Assembly: GCA_964057225.1 (NCBI GenBank)
Contig: OZ059896.1
Coordinates: forward strand, 12,632,501-12,696,500
DNA length: 64,000 bases
Source: Auanema rhodensis
Taxonomy: Eukaryota; Nematoda; Chromadorea; Rhabditida; Rhabditidae
Direction: 5' to 3'
Shown here: positions 22,725 to 37,900 of the stretch, in pieces
Position numbering within the stretch: the stretch's first letter is position 1
Layout: every line of letters starts with the position of its first letter
Program-made: the position numbers and the translations under genes
Notes under the pieces: generated by a model
The model's input: only the letters and a program-made list of their open reading frames with translations
The model's database searches: none
Told to the model about the DNA's origin: nothing

Positions 22725-25700
22725 TATATTTAATTTTTCACTGTCAAATCGGCAAGCACCTGCTGCACATGTGCGAGCTATTCAAGTGACCGATGCCCAA
22801 ACGAGCCACGCTTAGAAAATGAGGCTGACATAACACGTTTTTCACTCCTACCCAGATTGATTGCTTCAGAGACATTTCTGTCTTATCTCATTATATTCTC
22901 TACTTTGACTTTGATTTTTTTAAAATTTCATTAATATATAATTCAAAATATCATTTCTTGTGATCAGATTGTTAATCGTTATATCTGTAAACGTTTCTCT
23001 CGAAATAGCAAGTGGAGTGTTCAGTTGTACCCACTTAACAAAGAAAGTAGAAGAACATATATATTTAGAGCAAAAAAAGTGCGGAAAAGTCGTTATCTCG
23101 TTAACATTAGTTTCACTGCCCAAAACTCTGTTCATTGTCACTCTACTTGCTATTTCGAGAGAAACGTTTACAGATGTATATAAATATTTACTACACTAGC
23201 AAGCAGAAGAAAACCTTATACTAGTTCATTGTTTTTTTTAAATTTTTTTCGGTATATTTATTTTTTCACTGTCAAATCGGCAACACTAGCAAGCAGAAGA
23301 AAACCTTATACTAGTTCATTGTTTTTTTTTTAATTTTTTCGGTATATTTATTTTTTCACTGTCAAATCGACAAGCACCTGCTGCACATGTGCGAGCTATT
23401 CGAGTGACCGATGCTCAAACGAGCCACGCTTAGAAAATGAGGCTGACATAACACGTTTTTCACTCCTACCCAGATTGATTGCTTTAGAGACATTTCTGTC
23501 TTATCTCATTATATTCTCTACTTTGACTTTGATTTTTCTAAAATTTCATTAATGTATAATTCAAAATATCATTTCTTGTGATCAGATTGTTAATCGTTAT
23601 ATCTGTAACCGTTTCTCTCGAAATAGCAAGTGGAGTGTTCAGTTGTACTCACTTAACAAAAAAAGTAGAAGAACATATATATTTAGAGCAAAAAAAGTGC
23701 GGGAAAGTCGTTATCTCGTTAACATCAGTTTCACTGCCCAAAACTGTTTATTGTCATTCTACTTGCTATTTCGAGAGAAACGTTCACAGATATATATGAA
23801 TATTTACTACACTAGCAAGCAGAAGAAAACCTTATACTAGTTCATTGTTTTTTTTTAATTTTTTTCGGTATATTTATTTTTCCACTGTCAAATCGGCAAC
23901 ACTAGCAAGCAGAAGAAAACCTTATACTAGTTCATTGTTTTTTTTTTTATTTTTTCGGTATATTTATTTTTTCACTGTCAAATCGACAAGCACCTGCTGC
24001 ACATGTGCGAGCTATTCGAGTGACCGATGCTCAAACGAGCCACGCTTAGAAAATGAGGCTGACATAACACGTTTTTCACTCCTACCCAGATTGATTGCTT
24101 TAGAGACATTTCTGTCTTATCTCATTATATTCTCTACTTTGACTTTGATTTTTCTAAAATTTCATTAATGTATAATTCAAAATATCATTTCTTGTGATCA
24201 GATTGTTAATCGTTATATCTGTAACCGTTTCTCTCGAAATAGCAAGTGGAGTGTTCAGTTGTACTCACTTAACAACAAAAGTAGAAGAACATATATATTT
24301 AGAGCAAAAAAAGTGCGGGAAAGTCGTTATCTCGTTAACATCAGTTTCACTGCCCAAAACTGTTTATTGTCATTCTACTTGCTATTTCGAGAGAAACGTT
24401 CACAGATATATATGAATATTTACTACACTAGCAAGCAGAAGAAAACCTTATACTAGTTCATTGTTTTTTTTTAATTTTTTTCGGTATATTTATTTTTCCA
24501 CTGTCAAATCGGCAACACTAGCAAGCAGAAGAAAACCTTATACTAGTTCATTGTTTTTTTTTTTATTTTTTCGGTATATTTAATTTTTCACTGTCAAATC
24601 GGCAAGCACCTGCTGCACATGTGCGAGCTATTCAAGTGACCGATGCCCAAACGAGCCACGCTTAGAAAATGAGGCTGACATAACACGTTTTTCACTCCTA
24701 CCCAGATTGATTGCTTCAGAGACATTTCTGTCTTATCTCATTATATTCTCTACTTTGACTTTGATTTTTTTAAAATTTCATTAATATATAATTCAAAATA
24801 TCATTTCTTGTGATCAGATTGTTAATCGTTATATCTGTAAACGTTTCTCTCGAAATAGCAAGTGGAGTGTTCAGTTGTACCCACTTAACAAAGAAAGTAG
24901 AAGAACATATATATTTAGAGCAAAAAAAGTGCGGAAAAGTCGTTATCTCGTTAACATTAGTTTCACTGCCCAAAACTCTGTTCATTGTCACTCTACTTGC
25001 TATTTCGAGAGAAACGTTTACAGATGTATATAAATATTTACTACACTAGCAAGCAGAAGAAAACCTTATACTAGTTCATTGTTTTTTTTTAATTTTTTTC
25101 GGTATATTTATTTTTTCACTGTCAAATCGGCAACACTAGCAAGCAGAAGAAAACCTTATACTAGTTCATTGTTTTTTTTTTAATTTTTTCGGTATATTTA
25201 TTTTTTCACTGTCAAATCGACAAGCACCTGCTGCACATGTGCGAGCTATTCGAGTGACCGATGCTCAAACGAGCCACGCTTAGAAAATGAGGCTGACATA
25301 ACACGTTTTTCACTCCTACCCAGATTGATTGCTTTAGAGACATTTCTGTCTTATCTCATTATATTCTCTACTTTGACTTTGATTTTTCTAAAATTTCATT
25401 AATGTATAATTCAAAATATCATTTCTTGTGATCAGATTGTTAATCGTTATATCTGTAACCGTTTCTCTCGAAATAGCAAGTGGAGTGTTCAGTTGTACTC
25501 ACTTAACAAAAAAAGTAGAAGAACATATATATTTAGAGCAAAAAAAGTGCGGGAAAGTCGTTATCTCGTTAACATCAGTTTCACTGCCCAAAACTGTTTA
25601 TTGTCATTCTACTTGCTATTTCGAGAGAAACGTTCACAGATATATATGAATATTTACTACACTAGCAAGCAGAAGAAAACCTTATACTAGTTCATTGTTT

Positions 25701-26420
25701 TTTTTTAATTTTTTTCGGTATATTTATTTTTCCACTGTCAAATCGGCAACACTAGCAAGCAGAAGAAAACCTTATACTAGTTCATTGTTTTTTTTTTTAT
25801 TTTTTCGGTATATTTATTTTTTCACTGTCAAATCGACAAGCACCTGCTGCACATGTGCGAGCTATTCGAGTGACCGATGCTCAAACGAGCCACGCTTAGA
25901 AAATGAGGCTGACATAACACGTTTTTCACTCCTACCCAGATTGATTGCTTTAGAGACATTTCTGTCTTATCTCATTATATTCTCTACTTTGACTTTGATT
26001 TTTCTAAAATTTCATTAATGTATAATTCAAAATATCATTTCTTGTGATCAGATTGTTAATCGTTATATCTGTAACCGTTTCTCTCGAAATAGCAAGTGGA
26101 GTGTTCAGTTGTACTCACTTAACAACAAAAGTAGAAGAACATATATATTTAGAGCAAAAAAAGTGCGGGAAAGTCGTTATCTCGTTAACATCAGTTTCAC
26201 TGCCCAAAACTGTTTATTGTCATTCTACTTGCTATTTCGAGAAAAACGTTCACAGATATATATGAATATTTACTACACTAGCAAGCAGAAGAAAACCTTA
26301 TACTAGTTCATTGCTTTTTTTTAATTTTTTTCGGTATATTTATTTTTTCACTGTCAAATCGGCAACACTAGCAAGCAGAAGAAAACCTTAAACTAGTTCA
26401 TTGTTTTTTTTTAAATTTTT
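22725..26420 (+). repeat. 1850-bp higher-order repeat, two copies
   Basis: The blocks at about 22725-24574 and 24575-26420 match at 1850-bp spacing. Reference points are 22960/24810, 23578/25428 and 24194/26044. They share private variants: tctgtaaccgtttctc, ccaaaactgtttattg (a 2-bp loss), gcgggaaagtcg, and an acttaacaacaaaag variant in the last monomer. Each block has three monomers, two with an extra subrepeat. Confidence 0.85.
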
Positions 26421-27700
26421 TCGGTATATTTATTTTTTCACTGTCAAATCGACAAGCACCTGCTGCACATGTGCGAGCTATTCGAGTGACCGATGCCCGA
26501 ACGAGCCACGCTTAGAAAATGAGGCTGACATAACACGTTTTTCACTCCTACCCAGGTTGATTGCTTTAGAGACATTTCTGTCTTATCTCATTATATTCCC
26601 TACTTTGACTTTGATTTTTTTAAAATTTCATTAATGTATATTTCAAAATATCATTTCTTGTGATCAGCTTGTTAATCGTTATATCTGTAAACGTTTCTCT
26701 CGAAATAGCAAGTGGAGTGTTCAGTTGTACCCACTTAACAAAGAAAGTAGAAGAACATATATATTTAGAGCAAAAAAAGTGCGGAAAAGTCGTTATCTCG
26801 TTAACATTAGTTTCACTGCCCAAAACTGTTTATTGTCATTCTACTTGCTATTTCGAGAGAAACGTTCACAGATATATATGAATATTTACTACACTAGCAA
26901 GCAGAAGAAAACCTTAAACTAGTTCATTGTTTTTTTTTAAATTTTTTCGGTATATTTATTTTTTCACTGTCAAATCGACAAGCACCTGCTGCACATGTGC
27001 GAGCTATTCGAGTGACCGATGCCCGAACGAGCCACGCTTAGAAAATGAGGCTGACATAACACGTTTTTCACTCCTACCCAGGTTGATTGCTTTAGAGACA
27101 TTTCTGTCTTATCTCATTATATTCCCTACTTTGACTTTGATTTTTTTAAAATTTCATTAATGTATATTTCAAAATATCATTTCTTGTGATCAGCTTGTTA
27201 ATCGTTATATCTGTAAACGTTTCTCTCGAAATAGCAAGTGGAGTGTTCAGTTGTACCCACTTAACAAAGAAAGTAGAAGAACATATATATTTAGAGCAAA
27301 AAAAGTGCGGAAAAGTCGTTATCTCGTTAACATTAGTTTCACTGCCCAAAACTGTTTATTGTCATTCTACTTGCTATTTCGAGAGAAACGTTCACAGATA
27401 TATATGAATATTTACTACACTAGCAAGCAGAAGAAAACCTTAAACTAGTTCATTGTTTTTTTTTAAATTTTTTCGGTATATTTATTTTTTCACTGTCAAA
27501 TCGACAAGCACCTGCTGCACATGTGCGAGCTATTCGAGTGACCGATGCCCGAACGAGCCACGCTTAGAAAATGAGGCTGACATAACACGTTTTTCACTCC
27601 TACCCAGGTTGATTGCTTTAGAGACATTTCTGTCTTATCTCATTATATTCCCTACTTTGACTTTGATTTTTTTAAAATTTCATTAATGTATATTTCAAAA
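26395..27700 (+). repeat. 526-bp tandem triplet with private variants
   Basis: Monomers start at 26401, 26927 and 27453 with exact 526-bp spacing. They share cttaaactagttc, tattccctactttg and gtatatttcaaaat. The first two are nearly identical throughout. The third switches to the tagagtgtaaag form in its inverted-repeat module, a mosaic change. Confidence 0.85.
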
Positions 27701-30700
27701 TATCATTTCTTGTGATCAGCTTGTTAATCGTTATATCCGTAAACGTTTCTCTCGAAATAGCAAGTAGAGTGTAAAGTTGTACCCACTTAACAAAGAAAGT
27801 AGAAGAACATATATATTTAGAGCAAAAAAAGTGCGGAAAAGTCGTTATCTCGTTAACATCAGTTTCACTGCCCAAAACTCTGTTTATTGTCATTCTACTT
27901 GCTATTTCGAGAGAAACGTTTACAGATATATATGAATATTTACTACACTAGCAAGCAGAAGAAAACCTTATACTAGTTCATTGTTTTTTTTTTAATTTTT
28001 TTCGGTATATTTATTTTTTCACTGTCAAATCGGCAAGCACCTGTTGCACATGTGCGAGCTATTCGAGTGACCAATGTCCAAACGAGCCACGCTTAGAAAA
28101 TGAGGCTGACATAACACGTTTTTCACTCCTACCCAGATTGATTGCTTTAGAGACATTTATGTCTTATCTCATTATATTCTCTACTTTGACTTTGATTTTT
28201 CTAAAATTTCATTAATGTATAATTCAAAATATCATTTCTTGTGATCAGATTGTTAATCGTTATATCTGTGAACGTTTCTCTCGAAAAAGCAAGTGGAGTG
28301 TTCAGTTGTACTCACTTAACAAAAAAAGTAGAAGAACATATATATTTAGAGCAAAAAAAGTGCGGAAAAGTCGTTATCTCGTTAACATTAGTTTCACTGC
28401 CCAAAACTCTGTTCATTGTCACTCTACTTGCTATTTCGAGAGAAACGTTTACAGATATATATGAATATTTACTACACTAGCAAGCAGAAGAAAACCTTAT
28501 ACTAGTTCATTGTTTTTTTTAATTTTTTTCGGTCTATTTATTTTTTCACTGTCAAATCGGCAACACTTGCAAGCAGAAGAAAACCTTATACTACTTCATT
28601 GTTTTTTTTTAAATTTTTTTTGGTATATTTATTTTTTCACTGTCAAATCGGCAAGCACCTGCTGCACATGTGCGAGCTATTCGGGTGACCGATGCTCAAA
28701 CGAGCCACGCTTAGAAAATGAGGCTGACATAACACGTTTTTCACTCCTACCCAGATTGATTGCTTCAGAGTCATTTCTGTCTTATCTCATTATATTCTCT
28801 ACTTTGACTTTGATTTTCCTAAAATTGCATTAATGTATAATTCAAAATATAATTTCTTGTGATCAGATTGTTAATCGTTATATCTGTAAACGTTTCTCTC
28901 GAAATAGCAAGTAGAGTGTTCAGTTGTACTCACTTAACAAAGAAAGTAGAAGAACATATATATTTAGAGCAAAAAAAGTGCGGAAAAGTCGTTATCTCGT
29001 TAACATCAGTTTCACTGCCCAAAACTGTTTATTGTCATTCTACTTGCTATTTCGAGAGAAACGTTCACAGATATATATGAATATTTACTACACTAGCAAG
29101 CAGAAGAAAACCTTATACTAGTTCATTGTTTTTTTTTAATTTTTTTCTGTATATTTATTTTTTCACTGTCAAATCGGCAACACTAGCAAGCAGAAGAAAA
29201 CCTTATACTAGTTCATTGTTTTTTTTTAATTTTTTTCGGTATATTTATTTTTCCACTGTCAAATCGGCAACACTAGCAAGCAGAAGAAAACCTTATACTA
29301 GTTCATTGTTTTTTTTTTAATTTTTTCGGTATATTTATTTTTTCACTGTCAAATCGACAAGCACCTGCTGCACATGTGCGAGCTATTCGAGTGACCGATG
29401 CTCAAACGAGCCACGCTTAGAAAATGAGGCTGACATAACACGTTTTTCACTCCTACCCAGATTGATTGCTTTAGAGACATTTCTGTCTTATCTCATTATA
29501 TTCTCTACTTTGACTTTGATTTTTCTAAAATTTCATTAATGTATAATTCAAAATATCATTTCTTGTGATCAGATTGTTAATCGTTATATCTGTAACCGTT
29601 TCTCTCGAAATAGCAAGTGGAGTGTTCAGTTGTACTCACTTAACAAAAAAAGTAGAAGAACATATATATTTAGAGCAAAAAAAGTGCGGGAAAGTCGTTA
29701 TCTCGTTAACATCAGTTTCACTGCCCAAAACTGTTTATTGTCATTCTACTTGCTATTTCGAGAGAAACGTTCACAGATATATATGAATATTTACTACACT
29801 AGCAAGCAGAAGAAAACCTTATACTAGTTCATTGTTTTTTTTTAATTTTTTTCGGTATATTTATTTTTTCACTGTCAAATCGGCAACACTAGCAAGCAGA
29901 AGAAAACCTTAAACTAGTTCATTGTTTTTTTTTAAATTTTTTCGGTATATTTATTTTTTCACTGTCAAATCGACAAGCACCTGCTGCACATGTGCGAGCT
30001 ATTCGAGTGACCGATGCCCGAACGAGCCACGCTTAGAAAATGAGGCTGACATAACACGTTTTTCACTCCTACCCAGGTTGATTGCTTTAGAGACATTTCT
30101 GTCTTATCTCATTATATTCCCTACTTTGACTTTGATTTTTTTTAAATTTCATTAATGTATATTTCAAAATATCATTTCTTGTGATCAGCTTGTTAATCGT
30201 TATATCTGTAAACGTTTCTCTCGAAATAGCAAGTGGAGTGTTCAGTTGTACCCACTTAACAAAGAAAGTAGAAGAACATATATATTTAGAGCAAAAAAAG
30301 TGCGGAAAAGTCGTTATCTCGTTAACATTAGTTTCACTGCCCAAAACTGATTATTGTCATTCTACTTGCTATTTCGAGAGAAACGTTCACAGATATATAT
30401 GAATATTTACTACACTAGCAAGCAGAAGAAAACCTTATACTAGTTCATTGTTTTTTTTTAATTTTTTTCGGTATATTTATTTTTTCACTGTCAAATCGGC
30501 AACACTAGCAAGCAGAAGAAAACCTTAAACTAGTTCATTGTTTTTTTTTAAATTTTTTCGGTATATTTATTTTTTCACTGTCAAATCGACAAGCACCTGC
30601 TGCACATGTGCGAGCTATTCGAGTGACCGATGCCCGAACGAGCCACGCTTAGAAAATGAGGCTGACATAACACGTTTTTCACTCCTACCCAGATTGATTG

Positions 30701-31560
30701 CTTTAGAGACATTTCTGTCTTATCTCATTATATTCCCTACTTTGACTTTGATTTTTTTAAAATTTCATTAATGTATATTTCAAAATATCATTTCTTGTGA
30801 TCAGCTTGTTAATCGTTATATCTGTAAACGTTTCTCTCGAAATAGCAAGTAGAGTGTAAAGTTGTACCCACTTAACAAAGAAAGTAGAAGAACATATATA
30901 TTTAGAGCAAAAAAAGTGCGGAAAAGTCGTTATCTCGTTAACATCAGTTTCACTGCCCAAAACTCTGTTTATTGTCATTCTACTTGCTATTTCGAGAGAA
31001 ACGTTTACAGATATATATGAATATTTACTACACTAGCAAGCAGAAGAAAACCTTATACTAGTTCATTGTTTTTTTTTTAATTTTTTTCGGTATATTTATT
31101 TTTTCACTGTCAAATCGGCAAGCACCTGTTGCACATGTGCGAGCTATTCGAGTGACCAATGTCCAAACGAGCCACGCTTAGAAAATGAGGCTGACATAAC
31201 ACGTTTTTCACTCCTACCCAGATTGATTGCTTTAGAGACATTTATGTCTTATCTCATTATATTCTCTACTTTGACTTTGATTTTTCTAAAATTTCATTAA
31301 TGTATAATTCAAAATATCATTTCTTGTGATCAGATTGTTAATCGTTATATCTGTGAACGTTTCTCTCGAAATAGCAAGTGGAGTGTTCAGTTGTACTCAC
31401 TTAACAAAAAAAGTAGAAGAACATATATATTTAGAGCAAAAAAAGTGCGGAAAAGTCGTTATCTCGTTAACATCAGTTTCACTGCCCAAAACTGTTTATT
31501 GTCATTCTACTTGCTATTTCGAGAGAAACGTTCACAGATATATATGAATATTTACTACAC
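27453..31560 (+). repeat. 3085-bp spaced duplicated block
   Basis: Segments near 27.45-28.35 kb and 30.54-31.42 kb match at 3085-bp spacing (27672/30757 and 28241/31326), including the private gcacctgttgcac, ccaatgtccaaac and acatttatgtc variants. Sequence between them consists of other monomer types, so this is a larger duplication that later diverged. Confidence 0.75.
29096..29360 (+). repeat. Triple tandem copy of the ~89-bp subrepeat
   Basis: Three consecutive copies of the cactagcaagcag...caaatcg segment occur before the monomer continues with caagcacctgctg. The T-tract lengths and small substitutions differ between copies (for example ttctgtatat in the first and ttccactg in the second), so they are not exact clones. 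Confidence 0.85.
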
Positions 31561-32519
31561 TAGCAAGCAGAAGAAAACCTTATACTAGTTCATTGTTTTT
31601 TTTTAATTTTTTTCTGTATATTTATTTTTTCACTGTCAAATCGGCAACACTAGCAAGCAGAAGAAAACCTTATACTAGTTCATTGTTTTTTTTTAAATTT
31701 TTTTCGGTATATTTATTTTTTCACTGTCAAATCGGCAACACTAGCCAGCAGAAGAAAACCTTATACTAGTTCATTGTTTTTTTTTTATTTTTTTCGGTAT
31801 ATTTATTTTTTCACTGTCAAATCGACAAGCACCTGCTGCACATGTGCGAGCTATTCGAGTGACCGATGCTCAAACGAGCCACGCTTAGAAAATGAGGCTG
31901 ACATAACACGTTTTTCACTCCTACCCAGAGTTATTGCTTTAGAGACATTTTTGTCTTATCTCATTATATTCTCTACTTTGACTTTGATTTTTCTAAAATT
32001 TCATTAATGTATAATTCAAAATATCATTTCTTGTGATCAGCTTGTTAATCGTTATATCTGTAAACGTTTCTCTCGAAATAGCAAGTAGAGTGTAAAGTTG
32101 TACCCACTTAACAAAGAAAGTAGAAGAACATATATATTTAGAGCAAAAAAAGTGCGGAAAAGTCGTTATCTCGTTAACATCAGTTTCACTGTTCAAAACT
32201 CTGTTTATTGTCACTCTACTTGCTTTTTCGAGTGAAACGTTTACAGATATATATGAACATTTACTACACTAGCAAGCAGAAAAATACCTTATACTAGTTC
32301 ATTGTTTTTTTTTTAATTTTTTTCGGTATATTTATTTTTTCACTGTCAAATCGGCAACACTAGCAAGCAGAAGAAAACCTTATACTAGTTCATTGTTTTT
32401 TTTGAAATTTTTTTGGTATATTTATTTTTTCACTGTCAAATCGGCAAGCACCTGCTGCACATGTGCGAGCTATTCGAGTGACCGATGCTCAAACGAGCCA
32501 CGCTTAGAAAATGAGGCTG

Positions 32520-33750
32520 ACATAACACGTTTTTCACTCCTATCCAGATTGATTGCTTTAGAGACATTTCTGTCTTATCTCATTATATTCTCTACTTTGA
32601 CTTTGATTTTTCTAAAATTTCTTCAAGGTATAATTCAAAATATCATTTCTTGTGATCAGCTTGTTAATCGTTATATCTGTAAACGTTTCTCTCGAAATAG
32701 CAAGTAGAGTGTTCAGTTGTACTCACTTAACAAAAAAAGTAGAAGAACATATATATTTAGAGCAAAAAAAGTGCGGAAAAGTCGTTATCTCGTTAACATC
32801 AGTTTCACTGTTCAAAACTCTGTTTATTGTCACTCTACTTGCTATTTCGACTGACACGTTTACAGATATATATTTATATTTACTACACTAGCAAGCAGAA
32901 GAAAACCTTATACTAGTTCATTGTTTTTTTTTGAAATTTTTTTCGGTATATTTATTTTTTCACTGTCAAATCGGCAAGCACCTGCTGCACATGTGCGAGC
33001 TATTCAAGTGACCGATGCCCAAACAAGCCACGCTTAGAAAATGAGGCTGACATAACACGTTTTTCACTCCTACCCAGATTGATTGCTTTAGAGACATTTC
33101 TGTCTTATCTCATTATATTCTCTACTTTGACTTTGACTTTTCTGAAATTTCATTAATGTATAATTCAAAATAACATTTCTTGTGATCAGATTGTTAATCT
33201 TTATATCTGTAAACGTTTCTCTCGAAATAGCAAGTAGAGTGTTCAGTTGTACCCACTTAACAAAGAAAGTAGAAGAACATATATATTTAGAGCCAAAAAA
33301 GTGCGGAAAAGTCGTTATCTCGTTAACATCAGTTTCACTGCCCAAAACTCTGTTTATTGTCATTCTACTTGCTATTTCGAGAGAAACGTTTACAGTTATA
33401 TATGAATATTTACTACACTAGCAAGCAGAAGAAAACCTTATACTAGTTCATTGTTTTTTTTGAAATTTTTTTCGGTATATTTATTTTTTCACTGTCAAAT
33501 CGGCAAGCATCTGCTGCACATGTGCGAGCTATTCAAGTGACCGATGCTCAAACGAGCCACGCTTAGAAAATGAGGCTGACATAACACGTTTTTCACTCCT
33601 ACCCAGAGTGATTGCTTTAGAGACATTTCTGTCTTATCTCATTATATTCTCTACTTTGACTTTGATTTTTCTAAAATTTCATTAATGTATAATTCAAAAT
33701 ATCATTTCTTGTGATCAGACTGTTAATTGTTATATCTGTAAACGTTTCTC
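32520..33750 (+). repeat. Block repeated 17.2 kb upstream, right copy
   Basis: This block matches 15.3-16.6 kb through shared rare variants (gactgacacg versus gactgaaacg, gagccaaaaaag, cagttatata). Because intervening monomers lack them, it points to a long-range transfer or a very large ancestral duplication. Confidence 0.8.
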
Positions 33751-34929
33751 TCGAAATAGCAAGTGGAGTGTTCAGTTGTACCCACTTAACAAAGAAAGTA
33801 GAAGAACATATATATTTAGAGCAAAAAAAGTGCGGAAAAGTCGTTATCTCGTTAACATCAGTTTCACTGCCCAAAACTCTGTTTATTGTCATTCTACTTG
33901 CTATTTCGAGAGAAACGTTCACAGATATATATGAATATTTACTACACTAGCAAGCAGAAGAAAACCTTATACTAGTTCATTGTTTTTTTTTAGTTTTTTT
34001 CGGTATATTTATTTTTTCACACTCAAATCGGCAACACTAGCAAGCAGAAGAAAACCTTATACTAGTTCATTGTTTTTTTTTTAATTTTTTCGGTATATTT
34101 ATTTTTTCACTGTCAAATCGACAAGCACCTGCTGCACATGTGCGAGCTATTCGAGTGACCGATGCCCGAACGAGCCACGCTTAGAAAATGAGGCTGACAT
34201 AACACGTTTTTCACTCCTACCCAGATTGATTGCTTTAGAGACATTTCTGTCTTATCTCATTATATTCTCTACTTTGACTTTGATTTTTCTAAAATTTCAT
34301 TAATGTATAATTCAAAATATCATTTCTTGTGATCAGCTTGTTAATCGTTATATCTGTAAACGTTTCTCTCGAAATAGCAAGTAGAGTGTAAAGTTGTACC
34401 CACTTAACAAAGAAAGTAGAAGAACATATATATTTAGAGCAAAAAAAGTGCGGAAAAGTCGTTATCTCGTTAACATTAGTTTCACTGCCCAAAACTCTGT
34501 TTATTGTCATTCTACTTGCTATTTCGAGAAAAACGTTCACAGATATATATGAATATTTACTACACTAGCAAGCAGAAGAAAACCTTATACTAGTTCATTG
34601 CTTTTTTTTAATTTTTTTCGGTATATTTATTTTTTCACTGTCAAATCGGCAACACTAGCAAGCAGAAGAAAACCTTAAACTAGTTCATTGTTTTTTTTTA
34701 AATTTTTTCGGTATATTTATTTTTTCACTGTCAAATCGACAAGCACCTGCTGCACATGTGCGAGCTATTCGAGTGACCGATGCCCGAACGAGCCACGCTT
34801 AGAAAATGAGGCTGACATAACACGTTTTTCACTCCTACCCAGATTGATTGCTTCAGAGACATTTCTGTCTTATCTCATTATATTCTCTACTTTGACTTTG
34901 ATTTTTCTAAAATTTCATTAATATATAAT

Positions 34930-37900
34930 TCAAAATATCATTTCTTGTGATCAGATTGTTAATCGTTATATCTGTAAACGTTTCTCTCGAAATAGCAAGT
35001 GGAGTGTTCAGTTGTACCCACTTAACAAAGAAAGTAGAAGAACATATATATTTAGAGCAAAAAAAGTGCGGAAAAGTCGTTATCTCGTTAACATTAGTTT
35101 CACTGCCCAAAACTCTGTTCATTGTCACTCTACTTGCTATTTCGAGAGAAACGTTTACAGATGTATATAAATATTTACTACACTAGCAAGCAGAAGAAAA
35201 CCTTATACTAGTTCATTGTTTTTTTTTAGTTTTTTTCGGTATATTTATTTTTTCACTGTCAAATCGGCAAGCACCTGCTGCACATGTGCGAGCTATTCAA
35301 GTGACCGATGCCCAAACGAGCCACGCTCAGAAAATGAGGCTGACATAACACGTTTTTCACTCCTACCCAGATTGATTGCTTCAGAGACATTTCTGTCTTA
35401 TCTCATTATATTCTCTACTTTGACTTTGATTTTTCTAAAATTTCATTAATATATAATTCAAAATATCATTTCTTGTGATCAGATTGTTAATCGTTATATC
35501 TGTAAACGTTTCTCTCGAAATAGCAAGTGGAGTGTTCAGTTGTACCCACTTAACAAAGAAAGTAGAAGAACATATATATTTAGAGCAAAAAAAGTGCGGA
35601 AAAGTCGTTATCTCGTTAACATTAGTTTCACTGCCCAAAACTCTGTTCATTGTCACTCTACTTGCTATTTCGAGAGAAACGTTTACAGATGTATATAAAT
35701 ATTTACTACACTAGCAAGCAGAAGAAAACCTTATACTAGTTCATTGTTTCTTTTTTAATTTTTTCCGGTATATTTATTTTTTCACTGTCAAATCAGCAAC
35801 ACTAGCAAGCAGAAGAAAACCTTATACTAGTTCATTGTTTTTTTTTAAATTTTTTCGGTATATTTATTTTTTCACTGTCAAATCGGCAACACTAGCAAGC
35901 AGAAGAAAACCTTATACTAGTTCATTGTTTTTTTTTAATTTTTTTCGGTATATTTATTTTTTCACTGTCAAATCGGCAACACTAGCAAGCAGAAGAAAAC
36001 CTTATACTAGTTCATTGTTTTTTGTTAAATTTTTTCGGTATATTTATTTTTTCACTGTCAAATCGACAAGCACCTGCTGCACATGTGCGAGCTATTCGAG
36101 TGACCGATGCCCGAACGAGCCACGCTTAGAAAATGAGGCTGACATAACACGTTTTTCACTCCTACCCAGGTTGATTGCGTTAGAGACATTTCTGTCTTAT
36201 CTCATTATATTCCCTACTTTGACTTTGATTTTTTTAAAATTTCATTAATGTATATTTCAAAATATCATTTCTTGTGATCAGCTTGTTAATCGTTATATCT
36301 GTAAACGTTTCTCTCGAAATAGCAAGTAGAGTGTAAAGTTGTACCCAGTTAACAAAGAAAGTAGAAGAACATATATATTTAGAGCAAAAAAAGTGCGGAA
36401 AAGTCGTTATCTCGTTAACATCAGTTTCACTGCCCAAAACTCTGTTTATTGTCATTCTACTTTCTATTTTGAGAGAAACGTTCACAGATATATATGAATA
36501 TTTACTACACTAGCAAGCAGAAGAAAACCTTATACTAGTTCATTGTTTTTTTTTTAATTTTTTCGGTATATTTATTTTTTCACTGTCAAATCGACAAGCA
36601 CCTGCTGCACATGTGCGAGCTATTCGAGTGACCGATGCCCGAACGAGCCACGCTTAGAAAATGAGGCTGACATAACACGTTTTTCACTCCTACCCAGATT
36701 GATTGCTTTAGAGACATTTCTGTCTTATCTCATTATATTCTCTACTTTGACTTTGATTTTTCTAAAATTTCATTAATGTATAATTCAAAATATCATTTCT
36801 TGTGATCAGCTTGTTAATCGTTATATCTGTAAACGTTTCTCTCGAAATAGCAAGTAGAGTGTAAAGTTGTACCCACTTAACAAAGAAAGTAGAAGAACAT
36901 ATATATTTAGAGCAAAAAAAGTGCGGAAAAGTCGTTATCTCGTTAACATTAGTTTCACTGCCCAAAACTCTGTTTATTGTCATTCTACTTGCTATTTCGA
37001 GAGAAACGTTTACAGATATATATGAATATTTACTACACTAGCAAGCAGAAGAAAACCTTATACTAGTTCATTGTTTTTTTTTAATTTTTTTCGGTATATT
37101 TATTTTTTCACTGTCAAATCGGCAAGCACCTGCTGCACATGTGCGAGCTATTCGAGTGACCGATGCCCGAACGAGCCACGCTTAGAAAATGAGGCTGACA
37201 TAACACGTTTTTCACTCCTACCCAGATTGATTGCTTCAGAGACATTTCTGTCTTATCTCATTATATTCTCTACTTTGACTTTGATTTTTCTAAAATTTCA
37301 TTAATATATAATTCAAAATATCATTTCTTGTGATCAGATTGTTAATCGTTATATCTGTAAACGTTTCTCTCGAAATAGCAAGTGGAGTGTTCAGTTGTAC
37401 CCACTTAACAAAGAAAGTAGAAGAACATATATATTTAGAGCAAAAAAAGTGCGGAAAAGTCGTTATCTCGTTAACATTAGTTTCACTGCCCAAAACTCTG
37501 TTCATTGTCACTCTACTTGCTATTTCGAGAGAAACGTTTACAGATGTATATAAATATTTACTACACTAGCAAGCAGAAGAAAACCTTATACTAGTTCATT
37601 GTTTTTTTTTAGTTTTTTTCGGTATATTTATTTTTTCACTGTCAAATCGGCAAGCACCTGCTGCACATGTGCGAGCTATTCAAGTGACCGATGCCCAAAC
37701 GAGCCACGCTCAGAAAATGAGGCTGACATAACACGTTTTTCACTCCTACCCAGATTGATTGCTTCAGAGACATTTCTGTCTTATCTCATTATATTCTCTA
37801 CTTTGACTTTGATTTTTCTAAAATTTCATTAATATATAATTCAAAATATCATTTCTTGTGATCAGATTGTTAATCGTTATATCTGTAAACGTTTCTCTCG

